This document shows, piece after piece, positions 17,988-25,412 of a DNA stretch of 39,710 nt. The DNA comes from Myxococcales bacterium (GTDB lineage: Bacteria > Myxococcota_A > Polyangia > Polyangiales > Polyangiaceae): NCBI GenBank assembly GCA_012514535.1, contig JAAZAA010000141.1, positions 1-39,710 on the forward strand, in the 5' to 3' direction. The notes under the pieces were generated by a model. That model did not search any database. It was not told the DNA's origin and was given only the letters and a program-made list of their open reading frames with translations. Both the position numbers and the translations under genes were made by a program. Numbering within the stretch: position 1 is the first letter of the stretch; each line of letters starts with the position of its first letter.

Positions 17988-20261
17988 ATGCTCCCCCCTC
18001 CACCACCCGGGCGAGATCGGGCCGAACCACGCCAGGCAGAGGGAGCCGGACGAGGCGGGGCCCAGCGCAGCCGGTCCTCGGGTTCATGTCCAGCACGAGC
18101 AGAGCGCGCGGCCGCGGCGCGGTGTTGGTCCGGAGGCTCGTGGCTCCTGCTGAGCGGTGTCCTCTTCGGGTGCGGGGACAGGGTCGTGGAGGTGCCCCGC
18201 ACGGTGACCCTCCACGGCCTGCCGAGCTGCCCCCTCCCGGAGCAGACCCCGTTGATCGACCTGGAAGCCCTCGGTGACTTCCCCGCGGGCGGGCGCTCCG
18301 GCGAGGCTCCCCGGTCCGCGGGGCAGCGCCTGCTCTTCCCCGCGGAGACCCGCTCCATCGTCGCGCGCACCGGAGACGGCGCCTTCCAGGGGCTGGCGGA
18401 GGTCGACCCCTCGGGAGACGTCGACGTCCTGCTCTGGCCCCTGACCCGCCCCTGCACCCTGGCAGCGGCCCCCCACTACCCCGCTGCGGGCGGCGGTCGC
18501 GCCATCGCTCACCACCCCCGAGAGAACGTCGTCCTGATCGCGGGGGGCGACGCGGGCCAGACCTCCGCCGTGGTGGGCGCCCTCACCTTCCGGACCGACA
18601 CCGGGGTCGCCGAGCCCGTCGACGCCGCCGCGCGCCACGTCCTCTTCGAGCCGCGGGCCCACGCCAGCGCCGCGCCCTTCGGCGACGATCTGATCGTCAC
18701 CGGGGGCGAGGATCCCCTGGTCCCGGTGGAGCGGAACCGCAGAGTCCTCGAGAACGCCGAGGTGTTCTCCGTGCAGGCTCACAAATTTCTCACGGAGCTC
18801 ATCGAGCTGCACACGCCCCGGACCCGCCACCGCTCCGTGCTCCTGCCCTCCGGGGAGGTGCTGTTGATCGGCGGTCACGACGGCGATGGCCAACCTTTGG
18901 CCCTGCTCGAGGCCGTCTCGCCCATGAGCCGGAGCTCGAGCCTCGGGGGCCTCGCCAACCTCGAGGTGGGGCGCATCGATCCCGAGGTGCTCTCCCTGGA
19001 GGGCGGCGGGTTCCTCGTGCTGGGCGGCTTCGACGCCGCGGGGGCTCCCCTTCCCGACGCCGAGTGGCTCTCCGCGGACGCCAGCGCGCACCTGGGGACG
19101 AGCCCGATCCCCGCCGCTGCCCACGTGACGGCGGCGCCCCTCCCCGGCGGAGGCGCCCTGGTCGTGCTCGGGTGCGTCGAGCCGGCGCCGCCTGGAGACG
19201 ACGACTGTGACGGATGCGGATGTGAGGCTTCCTCCGCAGCGCTGTGGCTGGAGCCCAACCTTTCAGTGTACCCCATCGAGGTCCCGCCCGTCCATCGGCC
19301 CTGGCTGATCCCCGCGGCGGACGGCGCGCCGCTGCTCATCGATGGCGGAGCGCTCATCGATGGGGGCGTGATCGGTGAGGGGAGCGGCGGTGAGGGGAGC
19401 GGCGGGGACCGGATCTGGCGCCGCTTCAACCCGTGGCGTGTCCGCTTCGAGCCAACCAACCTGCCTCCCCTGCCCCCCGTCAGGGAGAGCCCACGCGGGG
19501 CGGAAGCTCCTGGCGACGCGCCGGGCGACGCTCCTGGCGACGCTCCTGGCGACGACCTCACGGACGACGCTGCCGACGGATCCGGTGGTGTGATCCTCGA
19601 GCGCCCCCTCTCCCTCGATCCGGGGGCGTTCCTGTGGATCGAGGAGACGTCGCGCCCGCGAGTGCGTGGGCTCCGGACGGCGGTGCGCCACCGCTTCACC
19701 CGGGACCTCGCGCTGCTCACCCTCACCCACCCCGAAGACGCCGGCTGGCCCCTGCACCTGGCACCCGCGCGGCCTGGAGCCGCCGTCTACGGCGATCGGG
19801 CCCTCGAGCTCACGGAGGCCCCCGTCTGGCTGACGGACGTGGATTTCGCGGACGTCGATCTGGAGCTGCGTTGGGAGGGCTCGGTCCCCGTCGTGTACCT
19901 GAACCGGGAGCCCTTCGGTGACGCGGAGCGGCCCTGGCCCGGCGGGAGCGAGGGGGACCCGCTCCGGGTGGAGCGCAGGGGAGCGACCGTCACCCTCCTC
20001 CGCGGCGGCGAGCGCCTCCAGTACGCACTCGGCGCTCCGCTGGGTGATCTCGTGGGTGATCCCGTGGGTGATCTCGTGGGTGATCTCGTGGGCGATCTCG
20101 TGGGGGATCCCGTGGCCAATCCGCTGGGCTACCCGACGGGTTACCCAACTGCCCGTGTGTCCGTGGGCTTCGCCAGCGGGCCTGGGCGGGCCGCGGGCCC
20201 CACGATCTTGCGCGGCATCGAGGTCACGCGCGTGGTTCCGGGGAAGGACGGCCGTCCGTGA
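17988..20261 (+). CDS. Kelch-repeat lipoprotein with internal tandem-repeat linkers
   Basis: About 757 residues. In-frame starts at 17940 (ATG), 17976 (GTG) and 17988 (ATG) are possible; none has a strong ribosome site and all give a long basic n-region before the hydrophobic segment WLLLSGVLFGC, whose Cys is a likely lipidation site. The mature protein has at least five kelch-like strands (NVVLIAGGDAG, DLIVTGGEDPL, VLLIGGHDGDG, FLVLGGFDAAG, ALVVLGCVEP), predicting a beta-propeller. A Cys-rich loop (DDDCDGCGCE) follows. The C-terminal third is beta-rich (DVDFADVDLELRWEG) and may be a lectin-like sandwich. Low-complexity linkers (PGDA)n and (GDLV)n are encoded by DNA tandem repeats. Function unknown; a surface-binding role is inference. 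Confidence 0.75.
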   Translation: MLPPPPPGRDRAEPRQAEGAGRGGAQRSRSSGSCPARAERAAAARCWSGGSWLLLSGVLFGCGDRVVEVPRTVTLHGLPSCPLPEQTPLIDLEALGDFPAGGRSGEAPRSAGQRLLFPAETRSIVARTGDGAFQGLAEVDPSGDVDVLLWPLTRPCTLAAAPHYPAAGGGRAIAHHPRENVVLIAGGDAGQTSAVVGALTFRTDTGVAEPVDAAARHVLFEPRAHASAAPFGDDLIVTGGEDPLVPVERNRRVLENAEVFSVQAHKFLTELIELHTPRTRHRSVLLPSGEVLLIGGHDGDGQPLALLEAVSPMSRSSSLGGLANLEVGRIDPEVLSLEGGGFLVLGGFDAAGAPLPDAEWLSADASAHLGTSPIPAAAHVTAAPLPGGGALVVLGCVEPAPPGDDDCDGCGCEASSAALWLEPNLSVYPIEVPPVHRPWLIPAADGAPLLIDGGALIDGGVIGEGSGGEGSGGDRIWRRFNPWRVRFEPTNLPPLPPVRESPRGAEAPGDAPGDAPGDAPGDDLTDDAADGSGGVILERPLSLDPGAFLWIEETSRPRVRGLRTAVRHRFTRDLALLTLTHPEDAGWPLHLAPARPGAAVYGDRALELTEAPVWLTDVDFADVDLELRWEGSVPVVYLNREPFGDAERPWPGGSEGDPLRVERRGATVTLLRGGERLQYALGAPLGDLVGDPVGDLVGDLVGDLVGDPVANPLGYPTGYPTARVSVGFASGPGRAAGPTILRGIEVTRVVPGKDGRP
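19374..19403. repeat. 15-bp tandem duplication inside the kelch lipoprotein gene
   Basis: GGTGAGGGGAGCGGC occurs twice in succession, encoding a Gly/Ser/Glu linker. Just upstream an 18-bp unit around CTCATCGATGG is also duplicated (LIDGG twice). Confidence 0.75.
19509..19556. repeat. Four 12-bp in-frame repeats encoding PGDA/PGDD
   Basis: Units of the type CCTGGCGACGCT follow one another four times with minor third-position changes, encoding Pro-Gly-Asp-Ala repeats in a linker between the propeller and the C-terminal domain. The 12-bp unit keeps the frame when copy number changes. Confidence 0.85.
20042..20113. repeat. Six 12-bp in-frame repeats encoding GD(L/P)V
   Basis: GGGTGATCTCGT-type units are repeated six times, followed by decaying copies, near the 3' end of the kelch lipoprotein gene. 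They encode GDLVGDPVGDLV. Copies differ mainly by CTC/CCC (Leu/Pro) and one synonymous change. Confidence 0.88.
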
Positions 20262-20265
20262 GGAG
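20261..20265 (+). promoter_or_regulatory. Ribosome-binding site fixing the GTG start at 20272
   Basis: AGGAG lies 6 nt before the GTG at 20272 and begins at the last base of the kelch gene stop codon, suggesting coupled translation of the small membrane protein. Confidence 0.6.
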
Positions 20266-20271
20266 TGGGTC

Positions 20272-20496
20272 GTGACCTCCGCGTCTTCGCTCGCCGTGCT
20301 CCTCGGGGCAGCGGGGGCCTGGGCCCTGTGCTGCGTCCACGTCGTGCTGGCCTACGCCCGGAGCCCCCGCGCGTCCGCCTTCCGCGCCGAATGGAACAAC
20401 CGCTACTCCGCCGCGGGGCGCGCCCACCTGCGCTGGGCTCTCGTCTGGGGAGCCCTGGCCGCCCTGCTCGCCGTCATTTCTTTCGCCAGCGGCTGA
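20272..20496 (+). CDS. Small two-span membrane protein, function unknown
   Basis: 74 residues from a GTG start supported by AGGAG six bases upstream. Two hydrophobic segments (SLAVLLGAAGAWALCCVHVVLAY, about residues 5-27, and a second near the C-terminus, RWALVWGALAALLAVISF) flank a polar loop rich in Arg and Asn. It follows the kelch lipoprotein gene by 10 bp and its 3' end overlaps the convergent DnaJ-domain gene by 23 bp. No family recognised. Confidence 0.65.
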   Translation: MTSASSLAVLLGAAGAWALCCVHVVLAYARSPRASAFRAEWNNRYSAAGRAHLRWALVWGALAALLAVISFASG

Positions 20497-22171
20497 ACAG
20501 GCCCTGGTGCGCTCCCGACTCGGAGCGCCGCCGCATCTCGTAGACCCGCAGCTCGCGCTGCGCCTCCACGTGGCCCGGGGAGAGCTCCACGACGCGCCGG
20601 AACTCCCGCATGGCCATCGCCTCCTTGCCCGCCCGCTTCAAGAGCTGCCCGCGGTACCAGCGGATCCGGACGTTCTCCGGCTCGCGCTCCACGGCGCCGT
20701 CCATCAAGCGGATCAGCTCGGCGAAATCCTCCTTGCGCTGGCGCGCCTCGAGCCACGCGTAGAGGGCAGCGTACTCCGCCTGGCTCGGATCCCCCTCGTA
20801 GGCGGCCCGCGCCTCCTTCAGCGCCCCCACGTCGTCGCGCTTCTTCATGAGCACCTCCGCCCGCTGGAAGGCGGTGGCCGCCCGGAGCACCGCGAGCACC
20901 TGCTCTTGCTCTTCGGGGGCGTCCCCCTGGGTCAGCGCCTGCTCGTACTGGGCGCGCTGCTGAGGATCGCTGAGGACCTGGTGGGCCTCGCTCATGCGGG
21001 CGAAGACGCGCGTCACCCGCTCCCGCAGGTGCTCGAGCTCCGGGGCGAGGCGATCCGGGTGCCAGTTCTTGGCGAGCTTGAAGAAGCTCGCCCGGATCGA
21101 CGCCACGTCCGCGCGCCGATCCACCTCGAGCACTTCGTAGAAATCCGCCTTTTCGAGCTGCTCCCGCCGCTCCAGCTCCTTCTCGAAGGCCTGCACCTGC
21201 TCGGGAGTGCACGGCGGGCGCACGCTGCCGACCGGCGTGCCCGTGGGTGGAGTGGTCGACGGCACCTCGTCGCTGACGCCGCGTTGGCTCGGCGACCGCG
21301 ACAGGTTCGCCGACGAGGGCAGGCGACGGCGTGAGCTCGGGGACACGTGGCCCGGCTGAGAGGGGGTCAAGCGCCGGGGCGGCGGGACGCTCTGGGGGGA
21401 CTCGGGCGGCTCCCGGAGGCCGACGGGCTCGCGCAGCGGGACACCGAGATCCAACTGACGGGTGTGATGGAGGGCGTACAGGATGCAGCGCACGCGCTCC
21501 TCCGTCGCGACGCCGCTGCGCAACAACTCCGCGACGGGCTGGGGCTTGGCGCGGAGCACGTTGACGAGGGCCGCCTCGGACTTGTCCATGTGGTAGCGCA
21601 TGATGGGCGCCTCGAAGCGCATGCGCAGCCTCCGGTCGCCGAGCTCCTGCAGGGCGAGCGCCACCCGATCCGGGCGCGCCTTGTCCACGAGGGCGCGCCA
21701 GATCAGCGGCAAAGGCTTCACCCGCCACTCCGCGCTGGCTCCCCACGCGTCCAGGTAGTTCGCCTGATAGAGGCCGAAGGCGGTGCCGGGCGGCAAATCG
21801 CACAGGAACAGCACCTGACGCCGGAGCTGCTCCCGCAGCGCCACGTACAAGGACGTGTCGTCGACCTCCCCGCGGCGCACCAACCACTGCCCCAGGTGCT
21901 GTTTGGCCTCGCGGGTCTCCTCCAGGTAGCGCGCCCGCAGCTCCGCCGAGAGGATCCCGAGATCGTTGAGGACGTCCGCGAGGTAGACGGGGCTCTGGGC
22001 GAGGCGCGCCTTGGCGGGGGCACCTCGGACGATCAAGACGGCGCTCTTCGCGCCGCTCGGCTCCTGCAGGACCAAGGTGCCTGCCAGCTGCTCGTCCAGA
22101 AAGCGGACCAGCAGCTCTGGGAGGGGGCTCTGCGCCAGGGATCCTCGCAGCAGAACGGGGGGCGAAGGCAC
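20474..22171 (-). CDS. PATAN/DUF4388-like, J-domain and TPR protein
   Basis: 565 residues from a GTG start at 22171. N-terminus (about 5-150) begins LLRGSLAQSPLPELLVRFL, the look of a PATAN/DUF4388 domain found in myxobacterial gene-regulatory and motility proteins, followed by a helical region to about 245. A Ser/Pro linker (250-320) leads to a J domain (about 343-412: DFYEVLEVDRRADVASIR) with the essential HPD at 371-373, so it should stimulate an Hsp70 ATPase. TPR-like helices follow (AATAFQRAEVLMKKRDDVGAL, ALYAWLEARQRKEDF, VRIRWYRGQLLKRAGKEAMA). There is no Zn-finger or G/F region, so this is a class III J protein. It is divergent from the NtrX-like regulator with a 75-bp gap. Confidence 0.85.
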   Translation of the reverse strand: MPSPPVLLRGSLAQSPLPELLVRFLDEQLAGTLVLQEPSGAKSAVLIVRGAPAKARLAQSPVYLADVLNDLGILSAELRARYLEETREAKQHLGQWLVRRGEVDDTSLYVALREQLRRQVLFLCDLPPGTAFGLYQANYLDAWGASAEWRVKPLPLIWRALVDKARPDRVALALQELGDRRLRMRFEAPIMRYHMDKSEAALVNVLRAKPQPVAELLRSGVATEERVRCILYALHHTRQLDLGVPLREPVGLREPPESPQSVPPPRRLTPSQPGHVSPSSRRRLPSSANLSRSPSQRGVSDEVPSTTPPTGTPVGSVRPPCTPEQVQAFEKELERREQLEKADFYEVLEVDRRADVASIRASFFKLAKNWHPDRLAPELEHLRERVTRVFARMSEAHQVLSDPQQRAQYEQALTQGDAPEEQEQVLAVLRAATAFQRAEVLMKKRDDVGALKEARAAYEGDPSQAEYAALYAWLEARQRKEDFAELIRLMDGAVEREPENVRIRWYRGQLLKRAGKEAMAMREFRRVVELSPGHVEAQRELRVYEMRRRSESGAHQGLFSRWRKK

Positions 22172-22246
22172 CCTCGAAGGCTAGCAAAATTTCCAGCCTC
22201 CTGGCGCGTTTGCACCCATCCGGAACCATTCGCTACGGTGCATCCC

Positions 22247-23668
22247 ATGGCTCCCCCCCACACCAGCGCCCCCCACGCGAGCGCAGAGCGGACAGGTCCC
22301 CGGGCGCGGGTCCTCGTGGTGGACGACGAGCCCTCGATCCTCGCCACGCTCAAGAAAGCGCTCTCCCTCGAGGGCTACACCGTGGACGTGGCGGGCGGGC
22401 TCGCCATCGCTCGGGAGCGCCTCGCCAAGCAGAGCTATGACGCGGTGCTCCTCGACGTCGCCCTCCCCGATGGGCATGGAGTCGATCTCCTCGAGGAGAT
22501 GCGCCAGGACGGCAACGAGGTCGTCGCGGTCATGATGAGCGGGCACGCCTCCATCGACGTGGCCGTGCGCGCGACCCGCCTGGGGGCGCTCGACTTCTTG
22601 GAGAAGCCCCTCTCGACGGACAGGCTGCTGCTCGTCCTCGAGAACGCCCTGCGCCTGACGCGGGCGGAGCGGGAGGCGGAGCAGCTCCGGGCCGAGGCGG
22701 GGTATTTCGACGAGCTCCTCGGCTCCAGCGTGGTGATGCGACAGCTCCGGGAGCGGGTCACTCGAGCGGCGCGCACCCCGGCGAGCGTGCTCATCACCGG
22801 CGAGCGCGGGACGGGCAAGGAGCTCGTGGCGCGGGCGATCCACCGGGCGTCCCCCCGCGCGCGGGGCCCCCTCGAGAAGCTCAACTGCGCGGCCGTGCCC
22901 GCCAACCTGATCGAGAGCGAGCTGTTCGGGCACGAGGCGGGCGCCTTCACGGGGGCCACCAAGCAGCGCCGGGGGAAGTTCGAGCGCGCCAGCGGCGGCA
23001 CCCTCTTCCTGGACGAGGTCGGCGACATGCCCCTCGACATGCAAGCCAAGCTGCTGCGCGTGCTCCAGGAGGGGGAGATCGAGCGCGTGGGCGGGAACGA
23101 GACCCTGCGCATCGACGTGCGCGTCGTGGCGGCCACCAACAAAGATCTCATCGAAGCCTGCGCCGAGGGCACCTTTCGGCCGGACCTCTACGATCGCCTG
23201 AACGTGATCCCCGTCGAGCTGCCCCCGCTGCGCGCGCGGCGGGATGACATCGCCGAGCTCGCGGAGCACTTCCTCGCGCAAGCCGCCCGCAGGAACGACC
23301 GCCCCGGCGTGCGCTTCGACGCGGACGCCCTCCCCGCCCTCGCCGCCCACTCCTTCCCGGGCAACGTGCGAGAGCTGAAGAACCTCGTCGAGCGCCTCGT
23401 GATCCTGGGCCCCGACGACCTCATCCGCGCCACCGACGTCAACCAGGCCCTCGGCGGCAGCACCCCGATCCCACGCGGGCTCTATCGACCCGGCGTGCCC
23501 TTCCGGGTGCTGGTGGAGGAGGCAGAGCGGCGAATCCTCGAGGAGGCCCTCGCCGCCCACGGCGGGCAGATGTCCGCGACGGCCCGGGATCTCGGCCTCG
23601 AGCGGAGCCACCTGTACAAGAAGGCCAAGGCGCTGGGGCTCCGCAGGAGCGCCGAAGACGACGACTGA
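22247..23668 (+). CDS. NtrC/NtrX-family sigma-54-dependent response regulator
   Basis: 473 residues from ATG 22247. The receiver (20-135) has phosphoacceptor D70 (VLLDVALPDGHG) and K120 (FLEKPLS). The AAA+ domain (about 155-395) has Walker A GERGTGKE (185-192), the sigma-54-contacting loop GAFTGA (232-237), Walker B LFLDEVGDM, and the arginine-finger segment RPDLYDRLNVIPV. The C-terminal Fis-type HTH (about 430-465) contains ARDLGLERSHLYKKAKALG. The segment SGHASIDVAVRATRLGALDFLEKPLSTDRLL is closest in style to NtrX. No adjacent histidine kinase is present, so the cognate partner is elsewhere. Confidence 0.93.
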   Translation: MAPPHTSAPHASAERTGPRARVLVVDDEPSILATLKKALSLEGYTVDVAGGLAIARERLAKQSYDAVLLDVALPDGHGVDLLEEMRQDGNEVVAVMMSGHASIDVAVRATRLGALDFLEKPLSTDRLLLVLENALRLTRAEREAEQLRAEAGYFDELLGSSVVMRQLRERVTRAARTPASVLITGERGTGKELVARAIHRASPRARGPLEKLNCAAVPANLIESELFGHEAGAFTGATKQRRGKFERASGGTLFLDEVGDMPLDMQAKLLRVLQEGEIERVGGNETLRIDVRVVAATNKDLIEACAEGTFRPDLYDRLNVIPVELPPLRARRDDIAELAEHFLAQAARRNDRPGVRFDADALPALAAHSFPGNVRELKNLVERLVILGPDDLIRATDVNQALGGSTPIPRGLYRPGVPFRVLVEEAERRILEEALAAHGGQMSATARDLGLERSHLYKKAKALGLRRSAEDDD

Positions 23669-24004
23669 GCCCCGAGCGCGCTCGTCCCCTCCGTCGGACG
23701 TCCCCGGAGACGGCGCGCCGGAGACGCGCGGAGGCGCGCCCCGGAGACGCCCGGAGACGGCGCTTCAGCACGGCTCCGAGCGGCCCCGACGAGCGCGCAG
23801 AGCCCTCGCTGCTGGGCACACCCACGGCCGCGAAGGTCCCCACGGCCACGAAGGACCCAGGCCCCCACGGCATCACGGAGGACCGGCCCCCCGAGAATGA
23901 CAGGCGCTCCTTCCCCAGGAGGGACCGCAGACTGCCCCCCACAGAGCACCAAACCCGATGAAAACCGCATTTCCATGGCCCGTGGCCGGTGATAGCTTGC
24001 CGTC
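23669..24004. other. 336-bp intergenic region with CCGGAGACG repeats
   Basis: No supported gene. CCGGAGACG occurs four times (23704-23712, 23718-23726, 23741-23749, 23751-23759), separated by GC-rich spacers. Further on, CCCACGGCC(G/A)CGAAGG occurs as a near-perfect direct repeat (about 23820-23850). The last 60 bp before zapA are less GC-rich (GATGAAAACCGCATTTCC) and probably contain the zapA promoter, though I cannot assign -35/-10 boxes. Confidence 0.6.
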
Positions 24005-24364
24005 ATGAGCCGACCGGCGATCCAGCTCAAGGTCGCGGGACAGACGTATCGCGTCATCACGTCCGCCACCCAGGAGGATCTGCAGCGCCTGGCCGAGACC
24101 GTCGAGGACCGCATGCTCGCGTCGACGCCGCCCGGGCGTCAGCCGACGCAGCAGGCCCTGGTGTTGGCGGCGATCACGCTGGCTCATGAGCTCGAGGAGG
24201 AGCGCGCCCGCCGCCGGCGCGCGGAGGAACGACACCGGGAGATGTTGCAGAACCTCCTCGGGCGCATCGACGCCGTCCTCGACGAGGCAGAGGTCCCCGT
24301 CGAGGCCGCGGCGCGCGCGCCCCGGAGCGTGGACGAGGAGCTGGAGCTCCCCGACGGCCCCTGA
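24005..24364 (+). CDS. zapA: Cell division protein ZapA
   Basis: 119 residues. ZapA binds FtsZ and promotes protofilament bundling at the Z-ring. The N-terminal globular head (MSRPAIQLKVAGQTYRVITS ... EDLQRLAETVEDRM, residues 1-40) matches the family, followed by a long coiled coil (about 55-100, HELEEERARRRRAEERHREM) used for dimerisation and tetramerisation, and a short acidic tail. Length is near the family norm. It stands alone on the plus strand, convergent with the Cys-rich lipoprotein gene. No 6S RNA-like structure is apparent in the short 3' gap. Confidence 0.85.
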   Translation: MSRPAIQLKVAGQTYRVITSATQEDLQRLAETVEDRMLASTPPGRQPTQQALVLAAITLAHELEEERARRRRAEERHREMLQNLLGRIDAVLDEAEVPVEAAARAPRSVDEELELPDGP

Positions 24365-24369
24365 ATCAA

Positions 24370-24476
24370 CCGCTCACCGCGGTCGACCGCATTGCCGGCG
24401 CCTCACCGCGCCGCCGCTCACGGCGCCTCCCACGCTGCGCCGCACTGGTCAGCCGCAGGTCAGCCGCTCACTGCGG
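24370..24476. repeat. Degenerate CCGCTCAC(C/T/G)GCG repeats at a convergent gene junction
   Basis: CCGCTCACCGCGG (24370-24382), GCCTCACCGCGCC (24400-24412), CCGCTCACGGCGCC (24414-24427) and CCGCTCACTGCGG (24464-24476) recur in the gap after zapA. The last copy contains the stop codon of the minus-strand lipoprotein gene (24468-24470). On the minus strand the modules read as TGA followed by GCGG-type sequence. Confidence 0.6.
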
Positions 24477-25184
24477 CAGGCAACGATCCCGATCGGACGG
24501 GGGCACCATTGCCTGACAGACGCTGCAATCCGTCGGGCCATCCAGGCCCGCCGCGCAGACGTCCAGGGTCGCTCCCTGGGGCGGGAGGCAGTCGCCGGAG
24601 GCGGTCACCTCGCCCCCCACGACCACGCTGCACCCGTCGCACACGACGATGGGGAACACGAACTCCCCCGACTCCACGTCCTGGCCCCCGAGCGTCTCTC
24701 CGAACACGCGCACGCTGGACAGGTACTCGCCTGGATCCAGATCGAGCCCGGCGGGGATCATCATGACGACCGCGCCGAAATAGCCGGGGTTCGTCGAGGG
24801 CGATGGATCGACGGTGCCGCTGATGGTGGTCGTGTAGTGGGCAAGCTGCGCGCCCGTTTCGGCCTGCGTCAGCCGGACCTCCGCGCCCTGGAGCGCGATG
24901 CGGCTCGTCTCCGTGCGGACCTGATCGTTGTTTCCCTGAGCCACCAGCTGGTTGCCGAGCAGCAAGCCCGCCGAGTAGCCATCGACCATGAGCTTGTCCA
25001 TCAAGCCCGACCCGAGGCGCGGCTGCCCGGGATCGAAGATGTACCCGCTGCAGTCATCGGAGCGCGCCAGCACGCCCACCACGAAGAGGGTCGAGTGGTT
25101 GTCGGCGCAACCTGAAAAGCCGACCAGCCCCAGGGCAGCAGTGGCGGTCGTGGCCAGGAGGGTTCGGGGGACGAAGGAGCTCAT
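24468..25184 (-). CDS. Cys-rich lipoprotein, function unknown
   Basis: 238 residues from ATG 25184, preceded by GAGG at good spacing. Signal peptide with hydrophobic core and lipobox-like GFSGC (Cys about 26). The mature protein has eight or more further cysteines: one in DDCSGY and a C-terminal cluster (VVCDGCSVV, GDCLPP, LDVCAAG, TDCSVCQAM, DRCLPQ), which implies disulfide bonding outside the cytoplasm. The centre is beta-rich (AEVRLTQAETGAQL, TTISGTVDPS). This arrangement is typical of the many small Cys-rich lipoproteins of marine and soil myxobacteria; no known domain recognised. Confidence 0.72.
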   Translation of the reverse strand: MSSFVPRTLLATTATAALGLVGFSGCADNHSTLFVVGVLARSDDCSGYIFDPGQPRLGSGLMDKLMVDGYSAGLLLGNQLVAQGNNDQVRTETSRIALQGAEVRLTQAETGAQLAHYTTTISGTVDPSPSTNPGYFGAVVMMIPAGLDLDPGEYLSSVRVFGETLGGQDVESGEFVFPIVVCDGCSVVVGGEVTASGDCLPPQGATLDVCAAGLDGPTDCSVCQAMVPPSDRDRCLPQ

Positions 25185-25289
25185 AGGGACCTCAGCCTTG
25201 GGACGAGCACGGACGAAAAGTGTATCGGTGCCACACCAGGGGTGCCAACTTCCGGCTCCTCCCGAGCCCACGCTTCGCTAAGCCCACGA

Positions 25290-25361
25290 GGGTCCTGTCT
25301 GGGTCCTGTCTGGGTCCTGTCTGGGTCCTGTCTGGGTCCTGTCTGGGTCCTGTCTGGGTCC
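25290..25361. repeat. 11-bp minisatellite GGGTCCTGTCT, six full copies
   Basis: Six perfect copies run from 25290 to 25355 and a partial seventh (GGGTCC) follows. The array lies between the start of the Cys-rich lipoprotein gene and the end of aroKB, both on the minus strand, so it is downstream of aroKB and about 105 bp upstream of the lipoprotein start. Perfect copies imply recent expansion. Confidence 0.95.
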
Positions 25362-25374
25362 CGTCACCGGGACC
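25357..25374. terminator. Hairpin after aroKB
   Basis: GGTCCC and GGGACC form a perfect 6-bp stem around a 6-nt loop (GTCACC), about 40 bp after the aroKB stop. The left arm is the tail of the 11-bp repeat array. No U-tract; candidate transcript-end structure. Confidence 0.4.
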
Positions 25375-25412
25375 AGCCGCTCGCCGAGGCGCCGCCTCAC
25401 GGAACTTCGCGC

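Noticed and set aside
18086-18277. Short plus-strand ORF near the start of the kelch gene
   Set aside because: It lies within the kelch gene in another frame, is Arg/Pro-rich and has no ribosome-binding site.
22210-22239. Sigma-70-type promoter TTGCAC-18 bp-TACGGT before the NtrX-like gene
   Set aside because: Only about half of the bases match consensus and the implied start leaves almost no leader; too weak to list.
24365-24467. Possible 6S RNA after zapA
   Set aside because: 6S RNA often follows zapA in proteobacteria, but the gap is only about 100 bp, too short, and consists of degenerate CTCAC repeats without a long internal-bulge hairpin.
25290-25361. CRISPR array
   Set aside because: Repeats are 11 bp, directly abutting with no spacers, and no cas genes are present.
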